Part shown: piece after piece, positions 1 through 6,834 of the stretch
Layout: the number at the start of each line of letters is the position of its first letter
Numbering within the stretch: the first letter of the stretch is position 1
From: CAYOFK01 sp964403185
GTDB lineage: Bacteria > Bacteroidota > Bacteroidia > Bacteroidales > VadinHA17
Assembly: GCA_964403185.1 (NCBI GenBank)
Contig: CAYOFK010000069.1
Coordinates: 1 to 14,878, forward strand
DNA length: 14,878 bases
Direction of reading: 5' to 3'
The notes under the pieces: generated by a model
Databases searched by the model: none
The model's input: only the letters and a program-made list of their open reading frames with translations
What the model was told of the DNA's origin: nothing
Made by a program: the position numbers and the translations under genes

Positions 1-6
1 GATATA

Positions 7-13
7 CTCCTTT
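7..13 (-). promoter_or_regulatory. Possible ribosome binding site of a gene beyond the left edge
   Basis: Read on the minus strand this is AAAGGAG, about 15 bases past the stop codon of the lipoprotein gene ending at 28. It suggests that a further minus-strand gene begins within a few bases outside the window and follows that lipoprotein gene in an operon. The start codon itself is not visible, so this is an inference from the motif alone. Confidence 0.3.
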
Positions 14-27
14 GTAAGTGCGGGCAC

Positions 28-507
28 CTACTTCACAAAGTTGTAAACCCATACTGTAGTGCCCCCATATTCGGTTCTGTATTGTTTTAGCGGGTAAATG
101 GCCGGGCCATTATTACCCGGATATCCCAGGCTGGGCAAAACATACTGCGATTTACAGGATGGACATTCTGCATGTAGATCCACTGGTAAATCAAGATTTA
201 CAGCCTGATCAAGTGCCTCCTCAAATGTACAGGTCCGGTCGAAAGCATAGAACTCTGTTTGGCTGGCCCGGTATACAATGATGCCATGACCCTTGTAACC
301 TGCTGAATTGCTTCCTGCAAAGCTGCGGTTCACAATAACTGAATTACCTATAGCGTTTAAATCTATAAACTGCGGATTGTCGAGATTGATTACAAAATCA
401 ACAAATGTATCCGGAATGATCTCATGTGTCTTTTTGGTACAGGAAATTGCAGCCATCAGTATGGTCAGCCATATTAAAAATTTCCGTAATTTTGATAGTA
501 TCGTCAC
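28..507 (-). CDS. Rieske-like lipoprotein with a non-canonical Cys set
   Basis: A 159-residue predicted lipoprotein. The signal segment (residues 3-22) ends in a lipobox-like AAISC with the lipidated Cys at 23, which predicts an envelope location. The remainder resembles the Rieske fold: an FYAFDRTC segment (Cys93), then CPSC (Cys115, Cys118), followed by a GNNGPA/PLKQY stretch like that after the second Rieske cluster box. Canonical Rieske ligands are CxH and CxxH; here both His positions are replaced (Phe95 and Cys118), so a normal [2Fe-2S] Rieske centre is not expected. Three Cys could still hold a metal or a disulfide. The start is GTG at 507: an in-frame stop lies 12 bases upstream (517-519) and no ATG precedes the signal peptide. 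Electron transfer is possible but not shown. The fold assignment is by motif recognition only. Confidence 0.75.
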   Translation of the reverse strand: MTILSKLRKFLIWLTILMAAISCTKKTHEIIPDTFVDFVINLDNPQFIDLNAIGNSVIVNRSFAGSNSAGYKGHGIIVYRASQTEFYAFDRTCTFEEALDQAVNLDLPVDLHAECPSCKSQYVLPSLGYPGNNGPAIYPLKQYRTEYGGTTVWVYNFVK

Positions 508-519
508 CGGATATATTTA
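491..519 (+). promoter_or_regulatory. Candidate promoter of the 541-1387 gene pair
   Basis: TTTG at 491-494 and TATATTTA at 512-519 are separated by 17 bases, resembling the Bacteroidota pattern TTTG / TAnnTTTG with the last base differing. The expected transcript start is about 15 bases before the ATG at 541. It overlaps the start of the divergent lipoprotein gene. Confidence 0.35.
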
Positions 520-532
520 CTAATTAACGGTG

Positions 533-540
533 CAAAAATA
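533..540 (-). promoter_or_regulatory. Candidate -7 element for the Rieske-like lipoprotein gene
   Basis: The minus strand reads TATTTTTG, an exact TAnnTTTG match, about 25 bases upstream of the GTG start at 507. No matching TTTG element was found at the expected distance, so the call is tentative. If real, it abuts the ATG of the divergent gene at 541. Confidence 0.3.
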
Positions 541-852
541 ATGAAATTTTCTGTTCGTTACTTGCTGACATTTGTTATCTTTATATGCACCCCCTGGATG
601 GTTGATGCGCAACAGTCCTCAAAAAAGGTACGGCAGGCGCAGAAAAAAACCGAACAAATCGAAAAAAGGCAACGAAAGGACTATGAAAAAGCACAGAAAT
701 CCTCAGCGAAACACAAATACAAAATTCAAACCAAAGAAACACAAAAACGCATAAAGGAATCCAGGAAACAAGCCAAAAAAATCAATAAAACAAAAAAGGA
801 TTTCTTTTTATTCAGGCCATTTAAGAAACGGAAAGCCAAAAAAAGGAAATGA
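541..852 (+). CDS. Small secreted lysine-rich basic protein, unknown function
   Basis: A 103-residue protein that I do not recognise as a named family. Residues 1-24 form a clear signal peptide with a basic start, a hydrophobic core (YLLTFVIFIC) and a likely cleavage site after VDAQ. The mature part is about one third Lys, with further Arg, Gln and Glu, has almost no hydrophobic residues until a short FFLFRPF near residue 90, and ends in a very basic KKRKAKKRK. It should be helical and highly positively charged in the periplasm or at the surface, so binding to nucleic acid, LPS or another polyanion is possible, but that is inference. The gene for a membrane protein follows after 13 bases, apparently in the same transcript. 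The A-rich codon composition of the mature region reflects the Lys content. Confidence 0.7.
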   Translation: MKFSVRYLLTFVIFICTPWMVDAQQSSKKVRQAQKKTEQIEKRQRKDYEKAQKSSAKHKYKIQTKETQKRIKESRKQAKKINKTKKDFFLFRPFKKRKAKKRK

Positions 853-865
853 TATAACTAACAGT

Positions 866-1387
866 ATGGAAGATTTCATCAGCACACTCATCTACCTGGC
901 ATTGACTTTGGTTTTAGTAATCGGGGGAGTCATCAGCCGGAAGAAAAAAAACAAAGGATCTGTGCGTCAAACACAGGCTCAGGATCCCCTGCCGGGCTCC
1001 AGGGATGCTCCTAAACCCAACGTCAGGAGTAATTCCCCTATCGACAAGCTGTTCTCATCATTTATTGAAGAATATGCTGAAGAACCTGAATTTTTTGGAA
1101 CATCCCAAACAACTGATGCCCCTGTGGAAGTTGAGGAAAAAATTGAAAAAACAGATGAGATCCTGGAAGAAGAGGGGATGTCTGTATTTGCAGTTGACGA
1201 TCCTGCAACTGAAAAAATTGAAACCGATTTAGCATATCATATGGAATCTTCAAAATACAGCGATGAATTGCTTCACGACCTTTCAAAAGTATATGAAATC
1301 AGTACCGAAGAAGGCGGGGATGATGAAATTGATTTTGATGCCCGTCAGGCCATTATTTATTCAGAAATTATTAATCCAAAGTATTAA
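866..1387 (+). CDS. Single-pass membrane protein with acidic cytoplasmic tail, unknown function
   Basis: A 173-residue protein with one N-terminal membrane segment (about residues 5-24, FISTLIYLALTLVLVIGGVI) followed at once by a basic RKKKNKG anchor, which places the tail in the cytoplasm. Residues 50-165 are acidic, low in predicted structure and rich in Glu and Asp. The extreme C-terminus, FDARQAIIYSEIINPKY, is the most structured-looking part; I recall similar endings in small Bacteroidota membrane proteins, but this needs a profile search. No enzymatic motif is visible. It sits 13 bases after the Lys-rich secreted protein, and the opposite charges of the two are notable, although they are predicted to lie on opposite sides of the membrane. 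The following greA gene has its own candidate promoter. Confidence 0.7.
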   Translation: MEDFISTLIYLALTLVLVIGGVISRKKKNKGSVRQTQAQDPLPGSRDAPKPNVRSNSPIDKLFSSFIEEYAEEPEFFGTSQTTDAPVEVEEKIEKTDEILEEEGMSVFAVDDPATEKIETDLAYHMESSKYSDELLHDLSKVYEISTEEGGDDEIDFDARQAIIYSEIINPKY

Positions 1388-1459
1388 TATTCAGTATGTT
1401 TTTAATTTCAAGCATCCGAAATTCCTTAACAGGAAATAATTAGTTTAATAAAAAAATCG

Positions 1460-1467
1460 TATCTTTG
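1460..1467 (+). promoter_or_regulatory. Candidate -7 element of the greA promoter
   Basis: TATCTTTG matches TAnnTTTG exactly. Transcription would begin around 1472-1475, giving a leader of about 60-65 bases before the greA ATG at 1537. The upstream TTTG element is poorly conserved here. Confidence 0.5.
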
Positions 1468-1473
1468 TCATCG

Positions 1474-1512
1474 AAAGAGTTCCGTCCAAACGGAATTCTT
1501 TTTCTTTTTATA
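1474..1512 (+). terminator. Terminator-like hairpin in the greA leader
   Basis: AAAGAGTTCCGT (1474-1485) pairs with ACGGAATTCTTT (1490-1501) as a 12-bp stem with one G-U pair and a CCAA loop, followed by a T-rich run to about 1520. It looks like an intrinsic terminator but lies between the candidate greA promoter and the greA ribosome binding site. It could attenuate greA, releasing a short RNA of about 40 bases. Alternatively it could terminate read-through from the gene ending at 1387. Confidence 0.6.
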
Positions 1513-1525
1513 TTTTTTTACTGCC

Positions 1526-1531
1526 AGGAGG
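1526..1531 (+). promoter_or_regulatory. Ribosome binding site of greA
   Basis: AGGAGG lies five bases before the ATG at 1537 and fixes the greA start. It is much stronger than the sites of the neighbouring genes, most of which have AT-rich upstream regions. Confidence 0.8.
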
Positions 1532-1536
1532 TTCAT

Positions 1537-2010
1537 ATGAGTGAAATATCTTATGTAACTGAAGAAGGATTAAAGAAATTACAGCAGGAATTTGATCAGT
1601 TGACGTCTGTGGAAAGGCCTTTGATCTCAAAACAAATTGCAGAAGCAAGGGATAAGGGCGATCTGTCAGAAAACGCCGAGTATGCTGCTGCCAGGGAAGC
1701 ACAAAGCATGCTGGAGATCAAAATAGCCAGACTAACGGATATTCTTTCAAGAATCAGGATCATTGATGAATCTAAAATTGATCTGTCCACGGTACAAATC
1801 CTCACCCTTGTTAAGATCAGAAACAAACAGAACGATAAGGTCATGGAATACCAACTCGTGTCCGAAAGTGAAGCAGATCTCAAAGCCGGAAAGATATCCG
1901 TTACCACTCCAATTGCCAAAGGCTTACTTGGGAAAAAAGTTGGAGATGAAGTTGAAATCAAGGTTCCCTCAGGAACCATTCCTTTTGAAATCATTGAGAT
2001 TACAAAATAA
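1537..2010 (+). CDS. greA: Transcription elongation factor GreA
   Basis: A 157-residue protein, the usual GreA length. It rescues backtracked RNA polymerase by stimulating cleavage of the nascent RNA 3' end through the secondary channel. The N-terminal coiled coil (about residues 8-75) carries the tip motif GDLSENAEY, with the acidic residues Asp42 and Glu45 matching those that stabilise catalytic Mg2+ in the family. The C-terminal FKBP-like domain runs from about 80 to 157 and includes the typical segments SVTTPIAKGLLGKKVGD and PSGTIPFEI. The reading frame is open further upstream (to 1465), but ATG 1537 is preferred because of AGGAGG and because the longer start would overlap the candidate promoter and hairpin. 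The HIT gene follows after 12 bases, so the two are probably co-transcribed. Confidence 0.95.
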   Translation: MSEISYVTEEGLKKLQQEFDQLTSVERPLISKQIAEARDKGDLSENAEYAAAREAQSMLEIKIARLTDILSRIRIIDESKIDLSTVQILTLVKIRNKQNDKVMEYQLVSESEADLKAGKISVTTPIAKGLLGKKVGDEVEIKVPSGTIPFEIIEITK

Positions 2011-2022
2011 CAAACCCAAATC

Positions 2023-2439
2023 ATGGCCGGCATCTTTGCAAAAATAGCTTCAGGTGATATCCCTTCATATAAAATTGCTGAAAGTGAGAAGTATTATGCT
2101 TTCTTAGATATCAATCCGCTGGCTATAGGACACACCCTGGTAATTCCAAAACAGGAAATTGATTATCTGTTTGACCTGGACGATGACCTGCTCGGGGGGA
2201 TGATGGTGTTTTCAAAAAAAATAGCCGGGGCAATTGAACAGGTTGTACCTTGTAACAGAATTGGGGTTGCTGTACTTGGACTTGAAGTGCCGCATGCACA
2301 TATACACCTGGTTCCCATCAATTCAGAGGCAGATATTAGTTTTTCAAAACCGAAATTAAAACTTCCGGAATCAGAGTTTCAGGATCTGGCGGCAAGGATC
2401 AGAACGGTATTGGAAAAAGGGACGGATCCACTCGTTTAA
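2023..2439 (+). CDS. HIT family nucleotide hydrolase
   Basis: A 138-residue HIT (histidine triad) protein. Members cleave nucleotidyl bonds, for example in AMP-lysine, nucleoside phosphoramidates or dinucleoside polyphosphates; the substrate here cannot be told from sequence. The catalytic triad motif is HAHIHLVP, with His91, His93 and His95 and a preceding VP. The N-terminal segment IFAKIASGDIPSYKIAE and the central AFLDINPLAIGHTLVIPK are characteristic of the family. The Zn-binding CxxC seen near the N-terminus of some HIT proteins is absent. It lies 12 bases after greA in the same orientation, and I recall this pairing from other Bacteroidota. Its stop codon overlaps the stop of convergent ruvC (2436-2439). 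Confidence 0.93.
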   Translation: MAGIFAKIASGDIPSYKIAESEKYYAFLDINPLAIGHTLVIPKQEIDYLFDLDDDLLGGMMVFSKKIAGAIEQVVPCNRIGVAVLGLEVPHAHIHLVPINSEADISFSKPKLKLPESEFQDLAARIRTVLEKGTDPLV

Positions 2440-2993
2440 AGCCCGGAAATCTTACCGGGATTCTTATTGATAAAATCCTTCCAGCTTTTATACGGTTTCT
2501 CCGAACCGGGCCTGTTCTCCTGGAAAAAATGGCATATCGCGGCTGCCAGACCATCTGTTGCATCCGGCTGTGTGGGCAAATCCCTGATATGCAACAATGA
2601 GCCCAACATATATGCAACCTGTTCTTTCGAAGCATTCCCCTGTCCGGTTATGGCCATTTTTATTTTTCGCGGGGCATATTCAAAAATCGGAACCGATCGG
2701 TATAATGCGGCAGCCATTGCAACCCCCTGAGCCCTCCCAAGCTTCAACATGGATTGAACATTTTTTCCATAAAATGGTGCTTCAATGGCCAGTTCATCGG
2801 GATGGTACTCATCAATCAGGTTGAGGACCCTGTTAAAGATCTTTTGAAGTTTATTATAGGGGTCCCGGATATTTCGAAGATCTATGATCCCAATGGCCAG
2901 CAGAACAGGTTTTGAATCTGAAATATGGATGATGCCATAACCGGTAATAGTGGTCCCGGGATCCACACCCAATATGATTCGTTCGGTACTCAA
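2436..2993 (-). CDS. ruvC: Crossover junction endodeoxyribonuclease RuvC
   Basis: A 185-residue Holliday junction resolvase that makes paired nicks in four-way DNA junctions with RuvAB. The RNase H-like fold is evident from GVDPGTTITGYG (Asp11), LAIEAPF (Glu71) and PDATDGLAAAICH (Asp144 and Asp147), giving all four acidic metal ligands in the expected places. The GKNVQSMLKLGRAQG helix matches the junction-contacting region of the family. The length is slightly above the usual 160-175 because of a C-terminal tail. The start is TTG at 2993: there is no in-frame ATG between an in-frame stop just upstream and the GVDPG motif. It begins 10 bases after the stop of the S41 protease gene, so it is probably the second gene of that operon and translationally coupled. 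The C-terminal codons overlap the HIT stop on the opposite strand. Confidence 0.94.
   Translation of the reverse strand: MSTERIILGVDPGTTITGYGIIHISDSKPVLLAIGIIDLRNIRDPYNKLQKIFNRVLNLIDEYHPDELAIEAPFYGKNVQSMLKLGRAQGVAMAAALYRSVPIFEYAPRKIKMAITGQGNASKEQVAYMLGSLLHIRDLPTQPDATDGLAAAICHFFQENRPGSEKPYKSWKDFINKNPGKISGL
2442..2459. terminator. Short hairpin at the convergent greA-HIT / ruvC junction
   Basis: CCCGG (2442-2446) and CCGGG (2455-2459) form a 5-bp GC stem with an 8-base loop. On the plus strand it sits just past the HIT stop and is followed by a weak T-rich stretch (ATTCTTATT). It lies inside the last codons of ruvC, so pairing could be incidental. Confidence 0.25.
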
Positions 2994-3003
2994 TAAACAG
3001 AAT

Positions 3004-4314
3004 TTATTCGGCTCCTATCTCAAATTTAAGGCCCCTTCTCTCAGGCATTAAAACCTCAAATGATTTTGGTATGGCCGTTCCCGTAAAACTATTTGTATTA
3101 AGATAATAAATGGCTTCTTTTAAATAGATCTCATTCCTGTCAGAAAACTCCCACTGCAATCCGTCGGTCATATAGGAGTCAGGTGTGAGTCCGTCATAAT
3201 AATCCCCCACTCCATTTGAATTAACGGTACTAAAACTTACCGGAACAAATACATAATAGTCGGCATATGACCAGCTATACATGCCAACCGGTTTGCCGTA
3301 GGTGCGATCGCCGATCAAAACAACATTCATGTGTGGTATTAATCCGTTAATAATGGATTCACTGGCTGAAGCGGTTCCCCTGCTGGTAAAAATGATGACC
3401 TCAGAAATACCGGGGGCATTGGATTCATCTTCAAGCAGGATGTCCTGGTTGTAAGAAATCTTTTTATCATTATGCTGATATTCCACAAAAACCTTACCTG
3501 CATTGGAAGATCCTGCTATCAGACTTGCTAATTTTGTTGCCACATCCATTTTCCCACCGCCATTGTACCTCAGATCCAGAATAAGTTTGTTAACTCCATA
3601 GGATTTGAATATGTTAAATACGCTATCCAGTTCATTTATAGTAGGCTCAATAAAGCTCTTTAATACCACATGTCCTATGATATCGGTTTTGACGTGTAGT
3701 GTATCTGCATACAATACGGTGTTCATCACAATATCCTTTCTGGTGGAGGAAATATTCACAAGAGACCCATCTGGTTTTCTGAACTGGAAATTATCCACAG
3801 TCCCGGCTGTAGTACCATTCATATAACCTGACAGATTAGTAAATGACTGGATGTTCTGGCCATTGATCATCATTATTTGCCAGCCCCGGGTAACGCCCAG
3901 GCCATACAGGTCGCTGTCTCTGAAAACAAAAGTGATAAATGCCTTTCCATCATCGGTATAGCTATAGCCAAAACCATGTCCGGCATAGGTTCCCTTCTGA
4001 TAATATGCAAGAAACTCCTCAACGGTTGTTATATAACTCCATTTATCCTTTGGTTTGAACCGCACAGCTTCAAGCAGTTCACTTGCTGTTGCATAATCCT
4101 CAACACCAATATCCGGCATCTCGTTGTACCACAAATACCAATCCTTCATCAGCAGATAAAACTGATCCCGGGCCTGCTCTTCGAATGTTTGCTGTGGGGG
4201 CACCTCCTCCTTCCGGCACTGCACAAGTCCCAATATCAGGGCGGCTACAAGTCCTATAATTGCACTTCTTTTTCTGACTTTCATTGTAAAAATAAATTTC
4301 ATCTTCAATTCCAT
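3004..4314 (-). CDS. S41 family carboxyl-terminal processing protease, lipoprotein
   Basis: A 436-residue predicted lipoprotein. A basic start and hydrophobic segment (about 15-30) end at LGLVQC with Cys33 as lipidation site, implying an envelope-anchored protease. Residues 43-105 form the helical N-terminal domain common in Bacteroidota S41 proteins (QFYLLMKDWYLWYNEMP). A PDZ-like region follows (about 107-185), then the protease core with DLRYNGGG (247-254), GTASASES with the likely nucleophile Ser316, and RTYGKPVG with the likely general base Lys341. The 25-residue Ser-Lys spacing agrees with the Prc/CtpA family. Substrates are unknown. ATG codons at 4314, 4302 and 4284 are all possible starts; the first has AGGGA upstream. 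A near match to the -7 element occurs on the minus strand at 4343-4350. ruvC follows after 10 bases. Confidence 0.9.
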   Translation of the reverse strand: MELKMKFIFTMKVRKRSAIIGLVAALILGLVQCRKEEVPPQQTFEEQARDQFYLLMKDWYLWYNEMPDIGVEDYATASELLEAVRFKPKDKWSYITTVEEFLAYYQKGTYAGHGFGYSYTDDGKAFITFVFRDSDLYGLGVTRGWQIMMINGQNIQSFTNLSGYMNGTTAGTVDNFQFRKPDGSLVNISSTRKDIVMNTVLYADTLHVKTDIIGHVVLKSFIEPTINELDSVFNIFKSYGVNKLILDLRYNGGGKMDVATKLASLIAGSSNAGKVFVEYQHNDKKISYNQDILLEDESNAPGISEVIIFTSRGTASASESIINGLIPHMNVVLIGDRTYGKPVGMYSWSYADYYVFVPVSFSTVNSNGVGDYYDGLTPDSYMTDGLQWEFSDRNEIYLKEAIYYLNTNSFTGTAIPKSFEVLMPERRGLKFEIGAE

Positions 4315-4428
4315 AATATCCCTGTCAGGTGTGTAAAATTAACAAATATTATGCCTCAATTTATTTAAACGCACGATCTTGAAATATGTTTTGTTATTAA
4401 AACTCCTGACACTGTGGGTTACATCACC

Positions 4429-4448
4429 AAAAAACAATCCCGGGGATT
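4429..4448 (-). terminator. Candidate terminator after the EamA transporter gene
   Basis: On the minus strand AATCC-CCG-GGATT forms a short stem and is followed by G and six T. It lies about 65 bases past the transporter stop codon and before the S41 protease gene. The stem is only 5-6 bp, so the call is moderate. Confidence 0.4.
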
Positions 4449-4512
4449 TCTTAAGCCCTCTGTTTTCAATGTTAATTCATAATTAATACGGATATTTTAC
4501 CGGAGATCCCAT

Positions 4513-5385
4513 CTATGATCCGGCCTTTTGGTAAAGGATCCCCGCTGCGATCATTACCAACCCTGCAAGTGTGGTATAATAAATAGTCTCTCCAAGAATA
4601 TAGTGGATAAAGATCAGTGAAATAAACGGGGCGATATATACCAGGCTGCTTATTTTATCTGTAGTGGCGATTAATCGCAGTGCTTTTAGCCATAATAAAT
4701 AGGTAAGGCCCATTTCAAAAAGTCCGATATAAACACCGCTGACAATCCCTTTCCAATGCGGCATTTGCAGATTTCCGGTGAGCAAGCAATAGAGGAAAAT
4801 GAACAGGGTTGAGAAAAAGAAGTTCATCAACAGTTTGATCTCTTCAGATTTCTTGTCCCGGAGGTTAAATATAAAGTATGCCGACCATATTAAAGAACTT
4901 CCCAGTGCAAGGAAAACGCCAACTGAATTGGTATTTTTGTAATTAAACAAATCCCCTTTTGAGGAGATAAAAAGGACTCCGGTGAAACAAATCAACAATG
5001 CCAGGAAACTTCGCCAGCCTATTTTCTGTCCCAACAGGGGAACGGAAAGAAACACCAGTACAATTGGCCAGACCATATTCAATGGTTGTGCCAGTTGAGC
5101 CGGCAGGAGGTCGTAAGCTTTAAATAAAATAAGGTAGTACAGAAACGGACTCAGGAATCCGAGAACGCCTGAACGAACCAGGTCCTTCCACTTCATGGCC
5201 CCCAATTGGGATAGGTTTCCCCGGATTATATTTACCAGAAAAAGTACCAGTAAGGCCGATCCCGAGGCGATCAGAACCAGGGTTGCCGGGGTTAAATATT
5301 GCAATGCCAGCTTAAATACTGTGGCCACAGTTGACCAGAAAAAGATGGCCACCCCGGCATAGATATAGGCTTTTTTTTGGTTCAT
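4513..5385 (-). CDS. EamA-family (DMT superfamily) membrane transporter
   Basis: A 290-residue integral membrane protein of the drug/metabolite transporter superfamily. It shows the internal duplication of two EamA domains: residues about 5-138 and 150-286, each with roughly five hydrophobic segments, ten in all. Typical features are the GVAIFFWSTVATVFKLAL first helix, the AQPLNMVWPIVLVFLSVPLLGQKI segment ending the first repeat, and LVYIAPFISLIFIHYILGE at the same place in the second. The substrate (amino acid, metabolite or drug export) cannot be deduced. The ATG at 5385 has GGAAG seven bases upstream. It follows serS by 48 bases in the same direction and could be co-transcribed, although a hairpin lies between them. 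Confidence 0.9.
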   Translation of the reverse strand: MNQKKAYIYAGVAIFFWSTVATVFKLALQYLTPATLVLIASGSALLVLFLVNIIRGNLSQLGAMKWKDLVRSGVLGFLSPFLYYLILFKAYDLLPAQLAQPLNMVWPIVLVFLSVPLLGQKIGWRSFLALLICFTGVLFISSKGDLFNYKNTNSVGVFLALGSSLIWSAYFIFNLRDKKSEEIKLLMNFFFSTLFIFLYCLLTGNLQMPHWKGIVSGVYIGLFEMGLTYLLWLKALRLIATTDKISSLVYIAPFISLIFIHYILGETIYYTTLAGLVMIAAGILYQKAGS

Positions 5386-5401
5386 ATGAAAACTTCCGGA
5401 A

Positions 5402-5418
5402 TCAGCCTGCCTGGCTGA
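5402..5418. other. Inverted repeat between serS and the EamA gene
   Basis: TCAGCC (5402-5407) and GGCTGA (5413-5418) form a perfect 6-bp stem with a five-base loop, in the 48-base gap between the serS stop and the EamA start. No T-run follows on either strand, so it is not a standard intrinsic terminator. It might stabilise a processed serS mRNA end or reduce read-through into the transporter gene. Confidence 0.3.
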
Positions 5419-5433
5419 ACCGGTATGGATACC

Positions 5434-6714
5434 CTATCCATTCGATATTTCAGAAAATCCGGTATACGGAACCAATACATTGGGAATGTAAATTTTCCCT
5501 CCGGCCTGATTGTTCTCAAGAAGAGCTGCAACAACTCTGGGCAATGCCAGTGCACTTCCGTTGAGTGTATGTGCAAACCGGGTTTGCTTTTCTCCGGGTT
5601 CTCTGAACCTGAGTTTTAGTCTGTGGGCCTGAAAGTCTTCAAAATTTGAAACAGAACTCACCTCCAGCCATTTTTTCTGCACTCCGCAAAACACTTCAAA
5701 GTCATAAGTCAGGGCAGAAGTAAATGACAAGTCGCCACCACACAGTCTCATAATCCTGTAGGGCAGTTCCAGTTTGATCAATAATTGCTCAACATGGGCC
5801 ACCATTTCATCCAGGGTCCTGTAAGATCTGTCAGGATGCTGGATTTGAACAATTTCAACCTTATCGAACTGATGTACCCTGTTTAAACCCCGGACATCTT
5901 TACCATAGGACCCGGCTTCTCTTCTAAAACATGGTGTATAAGCCGTGTTCATAATGGGAAAATCAGAAGCCTGTAGTATCACATCCCTGTAAATATTGGT
6001 TACCGGCACCTCCGAAGTGGGTATTAAATACATGTTGTCGGAGGGGATATGGTACATCTGACCCTCCTTGTCAGGCAACTGTCCGGTACCAAAACCGGAT
6101 TCTTCATTCACCATCAGTGGCGGTATGATTTCATGGTATCCGGCTCGTATGGCCTCATCCAGAAAATAGTGTATCAAAGCCCGTTGCAATTTGGCCCCCT
6201 GACCTTTAAAAACCGGAAATCCTGATCCTGTCAGTTTATTCCCAAGGTTAAAATCCAGTATGTCAAATTTTGTTCCAAGCTCCCAATGGGTTTCCGGTTT
6301 TTCTTCAAGCCGGGGCATCAATCCGCCCGATTGAATTTCAATATTATCAGATTCGTTTTTCCCGGGGGGGACAGATTCATGAGGAAGGTTTGGTAATTGC
6401 ACTAAATGTTCCTGCAGCTCCGCTTCAATAGTTTGCATGGATTGATGAACCTGTTTAATTTCCTCCTTCAAATCTGCCGTTCTGGCCCTGGCGGCCTCCG
6501 CTTCATCCTTTTTCCCCTGTCTGAAAAAATTACCGATTTCTCTTGAAAGTGCATTCATCTCCGAGAGTTTCCGGTCTCCGGTTGCCTGGGTTTTTTTTCT
6601 GAGATTATCAATCCGGACAACCTCTTTAACCAGTGATTCAGCATCGAAGTTCTTAATCTTTAAACGTTCTATTACCTGGTTTATATTTTCCTGTATGAAA
6701 CGTGTTGTAAGCAT
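5434..6714 (-). CDS. serS: Seryl-tRNA synthetase
   Basis: A 426-residue class II aminoacyl-tRNA synthetase, full length for the family. It charges tRNA-Ser with serine and also serves the first step of selenocysteine synthesis where that exists. The N-terminal region (about 27-105) is the long antiparallel coiled coil that contacts the long variable arm of tRNA-Ser. The catalytic core carries PTSEVPVTN (232-240), motif 2 TPCFRREAGSYGKDVRGLNR (260-279) and motif 3 with NGSALALPR (385-393). The ATG at 6714 agrees with the usual N-terminus (MLTTRFIQEN). It is separated from the upstream rplU-rpmA operon by a strong terminator, so it needs its own promoter in the roughly 50 bases between terminator and start; I found no clear consensus there. 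Confidence 0.97.
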   Translation of the reverse strand: MLTTRFIQENINQVIERLKIKNFDAESLVKEVVRIDNLRKKTQATGDRKLSEMNALSREIGNFFRQGKKDEAEAARARTADLKEEIKQVHQSMQTIEAELQEHLVQLPNLPHESVPPGKNESDNIEIQSGGLMPRLEEKPETHWELGTKFDILDFNLGNKLTGSGFPVFKGQGAKLQRALIHYFLDEAIRAGYHEIIPPLMVNEESGFGTGQLPDKEGQMYHIPSDNMYLIPTSEVPVTNIYRDVILQASDFPIMNTAYTPCFRREAGSYGKDVRGLNRVHQFDKVEIVQIQHPDRSYRTLDEMVAHVEQLLIKLELPYRIMRLCGGDLSFTSALTYDFEVFCGVQKKWLEVSSVSNFEDFQAHRLKLRFREPGEKQTRFAHTLNGSALALPRVVAALLENNQAGGKIYIPNVLVPYTGFSEISNG

Positions 6715-6765
6715 GAATAGGGTATGTTAAATATTCAAAAGGATTAAAAACCATCAATTTAATGT

Positions 6766-6808
6766 AAAAAAAAAACTCCTGCTAATTTACAGTGTAAATT
6801 AACAGGAG
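6766..6808 (-). terminator. Intrinsic terminator of the rplU-rpmA operon
   Basis: CTCCTG (6776-6781) pairs with CAGGAG (6803-6808), and after one mismatch TAATTTACA (6783-6791) is complementary to TGTAAATTA (6793-6801), giving a long stem of about 14-15 bp. On the minus strand it is followed directly by ten T (6775 down to 6766). It begins 27 bases past the rpmA stop. On the plus strand there is no T-run, so it acts in one direction. Confidence 0.9.
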
Positions 6809-6834
6809 ATTCAACATCCTATTGAAGTCTGTAT

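Noticed and set aside
1465..1536. Longer N-terminus for GreA
   Set aside because: The extension would start inside the candidate promoter and run through the hairpin, whereas ATG 1537 has AGGAGG and gives the family length.
1596..2033. 145-codon frame antisense to greA
   Set aside because: greA is unambiguous in the other strand with all family motifs; the antisense frame has no recognisable domain.
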